NCBI RefSeq assembly: GCF_005503365.1
Contig: NZ_SCML01000049.1
Coordinates: 1 to 47,175 of the forward strand
Source of the DNA: Hydrogenophaga sp. 2FB
GTDB taxonomy: Bacteria; Pseudomonadota; Gammaproteobacteria; Burkholderiales; Burkholderiaceae_C
Direction of reading: 5' to 3'
Length of the DNA: 47,175 nt
In this document: positions 22,970 to 31,915 of the stretch, in pieces
Layout of the letters: each line of letters opens with the position of its first letter
Numbering within the stretch: position 1 is the stretch's first letter
Program-made: the position numbers and the translations under genes
Notes under the pieces: generated by a model
What the model was told of the DNA's origin: nothing
The model's input: only the letters and a program-made list of their open reading frames with translations
Databases searched by the model: none

Positions 22970-23179
22970 TCAGGCGTCGAGCCGCTGCACCCGGTTGGCG
23001 GCGCAGAACGCGTCGAAGGCCGGGGCGGGCAGCAGAAGCTCGCAGGCCAGCTCGGGCCAGCCAATGGCGAACTCGAACGCGACCAGACCGTCGGCGCGCT
23101 GCTCCAGCACGCGCACAAAGCGCTGCGTGGTGTCGACGGCGGGCAGTGGGCTGGCGGTGGGGCAGTGGAGCGTTTGCAT
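22970..23179 (-). CDS. dmpK: Phenol hydroxylase P0 component, assembly protein
   Basis: A 69-aa protein with the DmpK core RFVRVLEQRADGLVAFEFAIGWPELACELLLPAPAFDAFC. In Pseudomonas, DmpK helps put iron into the apo-oxygenase and is not needed for turnover. The start is taken as ATG 23179. Other in-frame starts are ATG 23191 and TTG 23218, but both lie upstream of the transcription start expected from the sigma-54 promoter at 23193-23208. With start 23179 the leader would be only about two bases, so the mRNA may be nearly leaderless. The gene may instead start at a downstream codon. Confidence 0.88.
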   Translation of the reverse strand: MQTLHCPTASPLPAVDTTQRFVRVLEQRADGLVAFEFAIGWPELACELLLPAPAFDAFCAANRVQRLDA

Positions 23180-23192
23180 GCCGGACCCCATC

Positions 23193-23208
23193 GCAGAGTG
23201 CGTGCCAA
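23193..23208 (-). promoter_or_regulatory. Sigma-54 (-24/-12) promoter of the phenol operon
   Basis: On the minus strand the bases read TTGGCACGCACTCTGC. This matches the -24 element TTGGCACG and the -12 element with GC exactly ten bases after the GG, the invariant spacing of sigma-54 promoters. With DmpR encoded divergently it is the expected Po promoter. The start site should lie near 23181. Confidence 0.88.
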
Positions 23209-23360
23209 GTCGGCACAAATCTCGATAAACCTAGGGTATTCACCGAGGTTTTGGCCGGTATCGGCCTGGTTCAGCGGCCCGAAACCCACCATGTCCGACC
23301 GCTCGACTCGGCCTTTGTGCACCGCAGTATGTGCTTTTCATCACCTCTAGCGGCGCCGAA

Positions 23361-23376
23361 TTGATCATTTGATGAA
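23361..23376. promoter_or_regulatory. Upstream activator site for DmpR
   Basis: TTGATCATTTGATGAA is an imperfect inverted repeat that closely resembles the XylR/DmpR enhancer consensus (TTGATC-AATT-GATCAA type). It lies about 180 bases upstream of the predicted phenol operon start, a usual distance. A second, weaker site may overlap 23321-23345, but I cannot delimit it. In between are ordinary intergenic bases where a looping protein could bind. Confidence 0.72.
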
Positions 23377-23407
23377 CTGCGCTTGTTCGTCGCCACCGCG
23401 CGCCGGC

Positions 23408-23436
23408 TCGACAGGATTTGGCAACTTATCGATAAT
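23408..23436 (+). promoter_or_regulatory. Sigma-70 promoter of dmpR
   Basis: TCGACA (23408-23413) and GATAAT (23431-23436) are separated by 17 bases, the ideal spacing. The transcript would start at about 23443, exactly at the ATG of dmpR, so the message would be leaderless. The perfect palindrome TTATCGATAA (23426-23435) overlaps the -10 element and could be an operator. Confidence 0.6.
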
Positions 23437-23442
23437 CTGTCC

Positions 23443-25128
<1,686 letters not shown>

Positions 25129-25132
25129 CGCG

Positions 25133-25858
25133 ATGGTCAAACGCGTGTTTCTCTCCCTGGTGGGCGATGCCGATGGCGACAACGGCCACGACGCTGCATC
25201 GCGCACCCTGATCGAACGCAGCTATACGCAGTTGCGCGACGACATCGTCGAAGGTCGCCTGGCGCCCGGCGAGAAGCTGCGCGTGGAGCATCTCCGGGCG
25301 CGCTACCAGGTGGGGGCCGGCACGCTGCGGGAGGCCATCACGCGCCTGGTGAGCGACGCGCTGGTGGTGGCCGAGGGCCAGCGCGGGTTTCGCGTCGCGC
25401 CCATGGCGCTGGCCGACCTGGAAGACCTGACGCAACTGCGGCTGCACATCGAGATCGAAGCGCTGCGGCAATCGATCCGGCACGGGGACGCGCCATGGCG
25501 TGCGCAACTGCAGCAGGCGTACGACGAGCTCTCGGCGTTCGAGCAGCCGATCCAGCCGCAGCGGCGCCCGCACTGGGAGCAGTGCAACGTGCGCTTTCAC
25601 GAAGCGCTCATCGCGGCGTGCGCTTCACCCTGGACGATGAAGGTGCTGCGCCTGCTGAGCCGCCACAGCGAGCGCTACCGCCGCTACGCGATCGACCTGC
25701 CCGACAGCCACCGCGACGTGCACGCGGAGCATCGGCAGATCTTCGAGGCGGCCATGGCCGGGCAGGAGGCGCGTGCGGCCTTGGCGCTGGAGGCGCACAT
25801 CCGCGCGACGCCCGATCTGCTGGCGCAGGCCGAGGCGCACGGAGCGGGCGGCTTTTAG
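25133..25858 (+). CDS. GntR-family (FCD domain) regulator, AphS/PhcS-like
   Basis: A 241-aa regulator. The winged HTH (about 30-90) has LRDDIVEGRLAPGEKLRVEHL and QVGAGTLREAITRLVSDALVV; an FCD ligand domain follows (about 95-225) with FHEALIAACASP and HAEHRQIFEAAMAGQ holding metal or ligand His residues. In Comamonas strains a GntR-type gene next to the DmpR-like activator (aphS, phcS) represses the phenol hydroxylase genes. Position here, four bases after dmpR and co-transcribed, suggests the same task. The start is ATG 25133 with AAGGA upstream. Confidence 0.9.
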   Translation: MVKRVFLSLVGDADGDNGHDAASRTLIERSYTQLRDDIVEGRLAPGEKLRVEHLRARYQVGAGTLREAITRLVSDALVVAEGQRGFRVAPMALADLEDLTQLRLHIEIEALRQSIRHGDAPWRAQLQQAYDELSAFEQPIQPQRRPHWEQCNVRFHEALIAACASPWTMKVLRLLSRHSERYRRYAIDLPDSHRDVHAEHRQIFEAAMAGQEARAALALEAHIRATPDLLAQAEAHGAGGF

Positions 25859-25907
25859 GGACGCTCGCTGCGGGCGCAAAGGGCTTCGCCCCGCTCAGTC
25901 CGAATGG

Positions 25908-26936
25908 TCAGTGCCGGCCTGCGGCGTAGCGTTGCGCGCATTGCCAGCCGATGGCCGCCAGCGGTGCGGCCTTGGCGCCCGTCTCCACCGCATCGGCCGC
26001 CGCCGCCGTGCCATTGGCCGCGCGCTGTGCGATCCCATGAAGGATCGCGGCCATGCGAAAGAGGTTGTAGGCCAGGTAGAAGTCCCAGTGTTCGTCGATG
26101 CCTTGCACACCCCGTGCTTGTGCATAGGCGCGCAGGTAATCCGCCTCGCTCGGAATGCCCAGGGCCGCGAGGTCCAGCCCGCCGATGCCACGCCACAGCG
26201 CGGCCGGGATGTGCCAGCTCATGCAGTGGTAGGCGAAGTCGGCCAGCGGATGGCCCAGGGTGGAGAGCTCCCAGTCCAGCACGCCGATCACGCGCGGCTC
26301 CACCGGATGGAAGATGAGGTTGTCCAGCCGGTAGTCGCCGTGCACCAGGGTCGTTTCGTCGCCGGCCGGAATGTGTTCGGGCAGCCAGTCCATCAGGCGC
26401 TGCATGTCGCCGCTGACCGGCAGGGTCGACGCCTTGCACTGCTGCGACCAGCGGCCGATCTGGCGCTGGAAGTAGTTGCCCGATTTGCCATAACTTTCCA
26501 GCCCCACCGCCGCGACGTCCACGCCGTGCAGGGCCGCGATGATGCGGTTCATCTCGCGGTAGATCGCGCCACGTTCGTCGGTGGTCATGCCGGGCAGCGA
26601 CTGGTCCATCAGGACCCGGCCCGCCAGAAATTCCATGACGTAGAACGGCGTGCCCAGCACCGCCGCGTCGTCGCAGTAGGCGAGCATGCGCGGCACGGGC
26701 ACATCGGTCGAATGCAGTGCCTGCATCACGCGGTACTCGCGGTCGATCGCGTGCGCGCCCGGCAACAGCGTGCCGGCGGGCTTCTTGCGCAGCACATAGG
26801 CGCGGTCGCGGGTCTCCAGGCGGAAGGTCGGGTTGGACTGCCCGCCCGAGATCGTGTGCACCGCGAGGCCGTCGGTGGCCAGGCCTTGTTGCGCCAGGTA
26901 GGCCCGCAGCGCGGCGGTGTCGAGGGTCTGCGTCAC
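25908..26936 (-). CDS. APH-family kinase, LvaA/ACAD10-11 kinase-like
   Basis: A 342-aa aminoglycoside-phosphotransferase-fold kinase. The N lobe has ISGGQSNPTFRLET and YVLRKKPAG (ATP-binding Lys). The catalytic loop is TLVHGDYRLDNLIFHP and the metal-binding Asp is in VIGVLDWELSTLGHPLADFAY. These are the signatures of the kinase part of ACAD10/ACAD11 and of bacterial LvaA, which phosphorylate the 4-hydroxyl of 4-hydroxyacyl-CoA. It overlaps the SDR gene by ATGA, in an operon with an ACAD. No antibiotic-resistance role is suggested. Substrate is not proven. Confidence 0.85.
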   Translation of the reverse strand: MTQTLDTAALRAYLAQQGLATDGLAVHTISGGQSNPTFRLETRDRAYVLRKKPAGTLLPGAHAIDREYRVMQALHSTDVPVPRMLAYCDDAAVLGTPFYVMEFLAGRVLMDQSLPGMTTDERGAIYREMNRIIAALHGVDVAAVGLESYGKSGNYFQRQIGRWSQQCKASTLPVSGDMQRLMDWLPEHIPAGDETTLVHGDYRLDNLIFHPVEPRVIGVLDWELSTLGHPLADFAYHCMSWHIPAALWRGIGGLDLAALGIPSEADYLRAYAQARGVQGIDEHWDFYLAYNLFRMAAILHGIAQRAANGTAAAADAVETGAKAAPLAAIGWQCAQRYAAGRH

Positions 26937-27703
26937 AGCGAGCTCGCCAGGTGCGCACCGTCGACGGCGAGCAGGCTGCCCGACATCGCGGCGCCGGCGT
27001 CGCTCGCGAGCAGCAGCAAGGGGCCGTCGAGATCGGTCGGTTCGCCGAAGCGGCGGCTGGGAATGCGGGACTTGACCTTGTCACCCTGCTCGCTGAGCAG
27101 GAAGTCGCGGTTGAGGTCGGTCACCACATAGCCCGGCATCAGGGCGTTGACGCGGATCCCGTGGCGCGCCAGTTCCAGCGCCAGCGCCTTGGTGAGTTGC
27201 AGCACGCCCGCCTTGGAGATCGCGTACGGCGCCACGCCGCCGGCCACGCGCTCGCCGAGGATGGAGGCGACGTTGACGATGCTGCCGCCCTTGCCCGCGG
27301 CCAGCATGCGGCGGCCCGCTTCGGTGGCCACGAGCCAGACGCCGCGCAGGTTGGTGTCGAGCACCTGGTCGTAGTCGTCCGGGGTTTGCTGCAAGACGGG
27401 TTTGGTGACCGTGACCCCGGCGTTGTTGACCACCACGTCCGGCGCGCCCCAGTCGGCGAGCGCGTCGAAACAACGGCCGACGCTCTGCGGATCGGTCACG
27501 TCCAGCGCCACGGCGCGCGCCTCGCCACCGGCCTGGCGCAACTGCGCCACGAGCGCTTCGAGCTTGTCCGTGCGGCGCGCGGCCACGGACACGCGCGCGC
27601 CCGCTCCCACGAGCAGCTGCGCGAAATGCGCGCCCAGGCCGCTGGACGCGCCGGTGACCAGCACATGTTTGCCGTCGAGGCGAAACCGATCCAGCGCGCT
27701 CAT
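26933..27703 (-). CDS. Short-chain dehydrogenase/reductase
   Basis: A 256-aa NAD(P)-dependent SDR. It shows the cofactor motif TGASSGLGAHFA (about 17-28), NNAGVT (about 92-97), Ser in VNVASILGERV, the YxxxK pair in PYAISKAGVLQLTKA and the PGYVVTDLN loop. It is translationally coupled to both the ACAD gene upstream and the kinase gene downstream by ATGA overlaps. In levulinate catabolism the SDR LvaD works with the kinase and ACAD on a hydroxyacyl-CoA intermediate; a similar role is inferred. Confidence 0.9.
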   Translation of the reverse strand: MSALDRFRLDGKHVLVTGASSGLGAHFAQLLVGAGARVSVAARRTDKLEALVAQLRQAGGEARAVALDVTDPQSVGRCFDALADWGAPDVVVNNAGVTVTKPVLQQTPDDYDQVLDTNLRGVWLVATEAGRRMLAAGKGGSIVNVASILGERVAGGVAPYAISKAGVLQLTKALALELARHGIRVNALMPGYVVTDLNRDFLLSEQGDKVKSRIPSRRFGEPTDLDGPLLLLASDAGAAMSGSLLAVDGAHLASSL

Positions 27704-28881
27704 GCTGCGCTCCCGGCTTGTCCCACGGTGTGCACCATCTTGCGCGCCATGCTCCAGCGGTGCACTTCGTTCGGGCCGTCGTAGATGCGGAAGGCGCGCA
27801 TGTCGGTGAAGATGCGCATGACTTCCTTCTCCGCGGTCATGCCCTGCCCGCCGAGGATCTGCACGCTGCGATCCACCACACGCCATTCGGCTTCCGAGCA
27901 CACGACCTTGGCGCGGCTCGATTCGAAGTTGCACTTGTGGCCCTGGTCCATCATCCACGCGGTGTGCCAGATGTGCAGGCGCGCGGTCTGCAGGTCCATG
28001 TCGTTGTCGGCCAGCATGAAGCCCACGCCTTCGTGCTCGGCCAGGGTCTTGCCGAACGCGCGGCGTGTGCTGGCATGCGCCAGGGCCACGTCGTGCGCGC
28101 GGCGCGCCTGGCCCAGCCAGCGCATGCAGTGCGTGAGGCGCGCGGGCGCCAGGCGCACCTGGGCGTAGCGAAAGCCCTTGCCCGCCTCGCCCAGCACGTC
28201 GGTGGCGGGCACGCGCAGGTTGGTGAAGCGCAGCACGCCATGGCCGCCGGTGAAGCAGCGGTCCATCGCGTCCATGCTGCGCTCCAGCGTGATGCCTTCG
28301 CGGTCCATGTCGCTCAGGAACATGGTGGCCGAGCCGTCTTCCATGCGCGCCATGATGATCACGTAGCTCGCGCCCTCGGCACCGGTGATGAGCCACTTCA
28401 ATCCGTTGATGACGTAGTGATCGCCATCGCGCACCGCCAGCGTCTGCAGCATGCTCGGGTCGGCGCCCGCGCCCGGGTCGGGCTCGGTCATGGCGAAGCA
28501 CGAGCGCGTGTGGCCCTGCACCTGCGGGCGCAGCCAGCGCTCTTTCTGCTCGGCGCTGGCGACTTCCTCCATCAGGTGGATATTGCCTTCATCGGGCGCG
28601 TGGATGTTCATGGCGGTCGGGCCGAGCCACGAATAACCGGCCTCCTCGAACACCACCGCCTTGGCAATGTGCGACAGCGCCAGGCCACCCAGTTCCACCG
28701 AGGCATGCGGCGTCAGCAGGCCGTGCGCGCGGGCCCGTGCGACCAGTTCGTTGCGCAGCGCTTCCGAGGGGCCGTGCGAACTCTGGCGCTCGTCGTTTTC
28801 CAGCGGGATCACCTGCTCGGCGATGAAGCGGCGGGTGCGCTCCTGCAGCGCCAGCAGCTCGGGGGAAAGGTCAAAGTTCAT
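27700..28881 (-). CDS. Acyl-CoA dehydrogenase, ACAD10/11- and LvaC-like
   Basis: A 393-aa flavoprotein. It has the FAD/CoA motifs CFAMTEPDPGAGADPS and WLITGAEGASYVI, ILGGQGMTAE, and at the position of the usual catalytic YEG(T) Glu it reads IYDGPNEVHRW. The DGPxEVH variant is what ACAD10/ACAD11 and related bacterial proteins carry, and these help convert 4-phosphoacyl-CoA rather than do plain dehydrogenation. The start is ATG 28881 with GGAGG eight bases before it. It is the first gene of a three-gene operon facing a GntR regulator. Confidence 0.9.
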   Translation of the reverse strand: MNFDLSPELLALQERTRRFIAEQVIPLENDERQSSHGPSEALRNELVARARAHGLLTPHASVELGGLALSHIAKAVVFEEAGYSWLGPTAMNIHAPDEGNIHLMEEVASAEQKERWLRPQVQGHTRSCFAMTEPDPGAGADPSMLQTLAVRDGDHYVINGLKWLITGAEGASYVIIMARMEDGSATMFLSDMDREGITLERSMDAMDRCFTGGHGVLRFTNLRVPATDVLGEAGKGFRYAQVRLAPARLTHCMRWLGQARRAHDVALAHASTRRAFGKTLAEHEGVGFMLADNDMDLQTARLHIWHTAWMMDQGHKCNFESSRAKVVCSEAEWRVVDRSVQILGGQGMTAEKEVMRIFTDMRAFRIYDGPNEVHRWSMARKMVHTVGQAGSAA

Positions 28882-28949
28882 GCGGGAACCTCCTGCGGTG
28901 GGGAATGGACGGTCGGTCGACCAACGGCCAGATTGTAGGATGATATTGC

Positions 28950-28965
28950 CCCATGATTTCATGGG
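28950..28965. promoter_or_regulatory. Perfect palindrome, likely operator of the GntR regulator
   Basis: CCCATGATTTCATGGG is a perfect inverted repeat of 6 + 6 bases around a 4-base centre. It is located in the 125-base gap between the divergent acyl-CoA dehydrogenase gene (start 28881) and the FCD-GntR gene (start 29007). FCD-type GntR proteins commonly bind short palindromes between divergent promoters, so this is the best operator candidate. Confidence 0.65.
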
Positions 28966-29006
28966 ATGTTGAAATACACTGGCGCCCAACGAACACGCCC
29001 CATCCC

Positions 29007-29687
29007 ATGCCCGCCCGCAAAGATCCCGAACACACGCCCGCCGACAAGAGCAGCGCCGCCAGCGCGTCGGATGCGGTATTCCACGGCATCGTCAGTGGCC
29101 TGGAGACGAGCCAGTTCGTGCCCGGGCAGCGCCTGGTGGAAACCGATCTGGCCGCGCAGTTCGGCGTGGGGCGCAACTCGGTGCGCGAGGCGCTGCAACA
29201 CCTGGCGGCGGATGGGGTCATCGACATCGTGCGGCACAAGGGGGCCGTGGTGCGCTCCCTGACGCTGCAGGAAACGCTGGGCGTGCTCGACGTCGCCGAG
29301 CGCATGACCGGTTTGCTGGCGCGCAGCGCGGCGCAGGCCGTCAAGAACGGCGGCCCCGCCAAGGCCTTGCCACCCGCGCTCGAACGCCTGGACAACGCGG
29401 CCGCGTCCAGCGCCGAAGATTTCGCGCAGGCACGGCGCCACTTCTACCGCGTGCTGCTCGACCTGAGCGGCAGCCAGGAGCTGCGCCGTTTGCTGCGGGT
29501 GATCCACATGCCCATCGTGCACGCGCAGCACCGGCTGGGGTCGTTGCGCGAGATGCGCCTGCGCGACTACGAAGCGATCGGCCGCGCCGTGCTGCAGGGC
29601 AATGCGGCGAAGGCCGATGAAGCGGGTGCGGCGCATGTGAGGCACGTGCGCGCGGAGATTCTGAAGAAGGCCGGCGAGGGCCCGTGA
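29007..29687 (+). CDS. GntR-family (FCD domain) transcriptional regulator
   Basis: A 226-aa regulator with an N-terminal winged HTH (RLVETDLAAQFGVGRNSVREALQHLAADGVIDI, about 44-76) and an all-helical FCD domain to the C terminus (FYRVLLDLSGSQELRRLLRV, DYEAIGRAVLQGNAAKADEAG, HVRHV). It is divergent from the kinase/SDR/ACAD operon and probably controls it. The start chosen is ATG 29007 (Met-Pro-Ala-Arg-Lys). An ATG 18 codons upstream at 28953 lies inside the palindrome and would be an unlikely start. Confidence 0.88.
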   Translation: MPARKDPEHTPADKSSAASASDAVFHGIVSGLETSQFVPGQRLVETDLAAQFGVGRNSVREALQHLAADGVIDIVRHKGAVVRSLTLQETLGVLDVAERMTGLLARSAAQAVKNGGPAKALPPALERLDNAAASSAEDFAQARRHFYRVLLDLSGSQELRRLLRVIHMPIVHAQHRLGSLREMRLRDYEAIGRAVLQGNAAKADEAGAAHVRHVRAEILKKAGEGP

Positions 29688-29744
29688 GCATTCGGGCCGC
29701 CTGCGTCTATCGCCGCACGCGAGCAACAAAGGCACAATGAACAA

Positions 29745-30191
29745 ATGACCACATTTGCCGCATCCCTCAAGAAAGAAATCGCACGCGTGGCCCGCAAAGA
29801 GCTGCGCGACGAGTTCTCCACGCTTCGCAAGAGCTCCGCCAACGTCCGAGGCGAGATCGCTGAACTCAAGCGCAAGGTCAAGGCGCTGGAGTCCCACGTC
29901 AAGGCGCTGACCCGCGCCGCCCGGCGTGCCGAGCCCGCGCCCAAGGCGCCGGCGGAAAAGCCCCGCGCCAAACCCGGCCGCAAAGTGCTCTTCGGTGCGG
30001 CCGAGCTGCTGGCGCTGCGCCAACAGCTGGGCTTCACGCAAGCGCAGATGGCCCGGCTGGTGGGCGCGTCCGCCCTCTCCATCTACAAGTGGGAAAGCGG
30101 GCAGGTCACGCCCCGCGCCGCACAACTCGAGAAGCTCCTCGCCGTGCGCAAGATCGGCAAGCGCGAGGCCCACGCGCGCATCGAGGCGTAG
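29745..30191 (+). CDS. XRE-type HTH protein with N-terminal coiled coil
   Basis: A 148-aa protein. Residues 1-60 are a charged helix (ELRDEFSTLRKSS, GEIAELKRKVKALESHVKAL) that should form a coiled coil. A basic Pro/Ala linker follows (residues 64-80), then an XRE-like helix-turn-helix (LLALRQQLGFTQAQMARLVGASALSIYKWESGQVTPRAAQLEKLLA, about 86-131). It is probably a dimeric DNA-binding protein. Similar small proteins occur in many Burkholderiales, but I know of no defined role. Neighbours give no clear link. The start is ATG 29745. Confidence 0.8.
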   Translation: MTTFAASLKKEIARVARKELRDEFSTLRKSSANVRGEIAELKRKVKALESHVKALTRAARRAEPAPKAPAEKPRAKPGRKVLFGAAELLALRQQLGFTQAQMARLVGASALSIYKWESGQVTPRAAQLEKLLAVRKIGKREAHARIEA

Positions 30192-30350
30192 GCACTCCGG
30201 GGGTCCGCCGCGCGCGCTCGCAGGGCCTGCGCGGCACCAGGCGCCCCTCGGTGTTTGCCCCTATAGGCCGGGCCGTAGCGGTCCTCCAGAATGGGCCGCA
30301 CAGGTGCGCAGCAACATGGCACGACCGCCTACTGGAAGCGCCTCACCCCC

Positions 30351-31136
30351 ATGCACGACAAGCCCAGCGACACCATTCTGGAAACGCGCCAGCTCACCAA
30401 GTCCTTCAAGGGTTTCACCGCCGTCAACGACGTCAACCTGCGCGTGCAGCGGGGCGCGATCCACGCCCTGATCGGACCCAACGGCGCGGGCAAGACGACC
30501 TGCTTCAACCTGCTCACCAAGTTCCTCGAACCCACGCAGGGCCAGATTCTCTTCAATGGCCAGGACATCACGCGCGAACAGCCGGCGCAGATCGCGCGCC
30601 GCGGCATCATCCGCTCGTTCCAGATCTCGGCGGTGTTCCCCCACCTGAGCGTGCTCGAGAACGTGCGCGTCGGCCTGCAACGCCAGCTGGGCACGGCCTA
30701 CCACTTCTGGAAGAGCGAGCGCACCCTCAACCGCCTCAACGACCGCGCTCACCACCTGCTGGCCGAAGTCGGCCTGCAGGATTTCGCGCGCGAAACCACG
30801 GTCAACCTGCCCTACGGCCGCAAACGCGCGCTGGAGATCGCGACCACCCTGGCCATGGAGCCCGAGCTGATGCTGCTCGACGAGCCTACGCAGGGCATGG
30901 GCCACGAGGACGTGGCGCGCGTCACGCAGCTCATCCGGAAGGTCGCGGTGGGCCGCACCATTTTGATGGTCGAACACAACATGGGCGTGGTCTCGGACAT
31001 CGCGGACACCATCACGGTGCTGCAGCGTGGCGCCGTGCTCGCGGAAGGTTCGTATGCCGAGGTCTCGCGCAATCCCGCCGTGATGGAGGCCTACATGGGC
31101 ACCACGGACGGCGAACTCGAAGGGGCGCACGGATGA
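30351..31136 (+). CDS. livG: ABC transporter ATP-binding protein, LivG type
   Basis: A 261-aa ATPase of branched-chain amino-acid-type importers. The Walker A motif is GPNGAGKTT, the signature motif is degenerate (LPYGRKRALEIAT), the Walker B is LMLLDEPTQGMG and the switch His is in VEHNMGVV. It energises the LivH/LivM channel at the inner membrane. The start is taken as ATG 30351; it is preceded by about 160 bases without obvious genes, and no strong ribosome site. An upstream in-frame start at 30291 is possible. It overlaps the next ATPase gene by ATGA. Confidence 0.93.
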   Translation: MHDKPSDTILETRQLTKSFKGFTAVNDVNLRVQRGAIHALIGPNGAGKTTCFNLLTKFLEPTQGQILFNGQDITREQPAQIARRGIIRSFQISAVFPHLSVLENVRVGLQRQLGTAYHFWKSERTLNRLNDRAHHLLAEVGLQDFARETTVNLPYGRKRALEIATTLAMEPELMLLDEPTQGMGHEDVARVTQLIRKVAVGRTILMVEHNMGVVSDIADTITVLQRGAVLAEGSYAEVSRNPAVMEAYMGTTDGELEGAHG

Positions 31137-31843
31137 CCGCACCGGCGCTGGAACTCAAGAATCTGCAGGCCTGGTACGGTGAGTCGCATGTGCTGCACGG
31201 CGTGGACATGGTGGTGCAGCCCGGCGAAGTCGTCACCCTGCTGGGCCGCAACGGGGCGGGCCGCACGTCCACGCTGCGCGCCATTCTCGGCCTGACGGGT
31301 TCGCGCAAAGGCTCCATTCAAAGCAACGGGCAGGAACTCATTCACCTGCCCACGCACCGCATCGCGCGCCATGGCATCGGCTATTGCCCCGAAGAGCGCG
31401 GCATCTTCGCCAGCCTTTCGTGCGAAGAAAACCTGCTGCTGCCGCCCGCGCTCAAGGGGAACAGCAAGGGCATGTCGGTGGACGAGATCTATGAAATGTT
31501 TCCCAACCTCGCCGAGCGCCGCCACAGCCAGGGCACGCGCCTGTCGGGCGGTGAGCAGCAGATGCTGGCCGTGGCCCGCATCCTGCGCACCGGCGCGCAC
31601 CTGCTGCTGCTCGACGAGATCTCCGAAGGCCTCGCGCCGGTGATCGTGCAAGCCCTGGCCCGCATGATCCGCATGCTCAAGAGCAAGGGCTACACCGTGG
31701 TCATGGTGGAGCAGAACTTCCGCTTCGCGGCCCCCTTGGCCGATCGTTTCTATGTCATGGAGCACGGCCGCATGGTCGAGCACTTCGAAGCGTCTGAACT
31801 GACCGAGAAGATGCCCGTTCTCCACGAGTTGCTGGGCGTGTGA
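31133..31843 (+). CDS. livF: ABC transporter ATP-binding protein, LivF type, with altered Walker A
   Basis: A 236-aa ATPase of the LivF family. The signature motif RLSGGEQQMLAVAR and Walker B LLLLDEISEGLAP are standard, as is the GYCPEERGIF loop. The Walker A motif reads GRNGAGRTS: the invariant lysine is replaced by arginine (codon CGC at 31261-31265 region). This suggests that ATP hydrolysis may rest on the LivG partner, although a few LivF-like proteins carry the same change. It overlaps the LivG gene start/stop by ATGA. Confidence 0.92.
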   Translation: MTAPALELKNLQAWYGESHVLHGVDMVVQPGEVVTLLGRNGAGRTSTLRAILGLTGSRKGSIQSNGQELIHLPTHRIARHGIGYCPEERGIFASLSCEENLLLPPALKGNSKGMSVDEIYEMFPNLAERRHSQGTRLSGGEQQMLAVARILRTGAHLLLLDEISEGLAPVIVQALARMIRMLKSKGYTVVMVEQNFRFAAPLADRFYVMEHGRMVEHFEASELTEKMPVLHELLGV

Positions 31844-31915
31844 GCCCTGCCCGGCGCTCGCGCAACCGATCGATCACCGTTCCCTTCAACCGCCAACCCA
31901 CAGGAGACTGACCGC

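Noticed and set aside
25859..25907. GC-rich partial hairpin between the convergent GntR and kinase genes as a terminator
   Set aside because: The pairing GCGGGC/GCCCCGC is imperfect and there is no U tract. I cannot separate it from chance in such GC-rich sequence.
25855..27084. Longer frame overlapping the APH-like kinase and the SDR gene
   Set aside because: It runs in another frame than the kinase motifs and yields Arg-rich sequence. The kinase start at 26936 is supported by the ATGA overlap.
30192..30350. Possible promoter or small gene before livG
   Set aside because: I found no -10/-35 pair with good spacing and no coding sequence with recognisable features in this 159-base gap.
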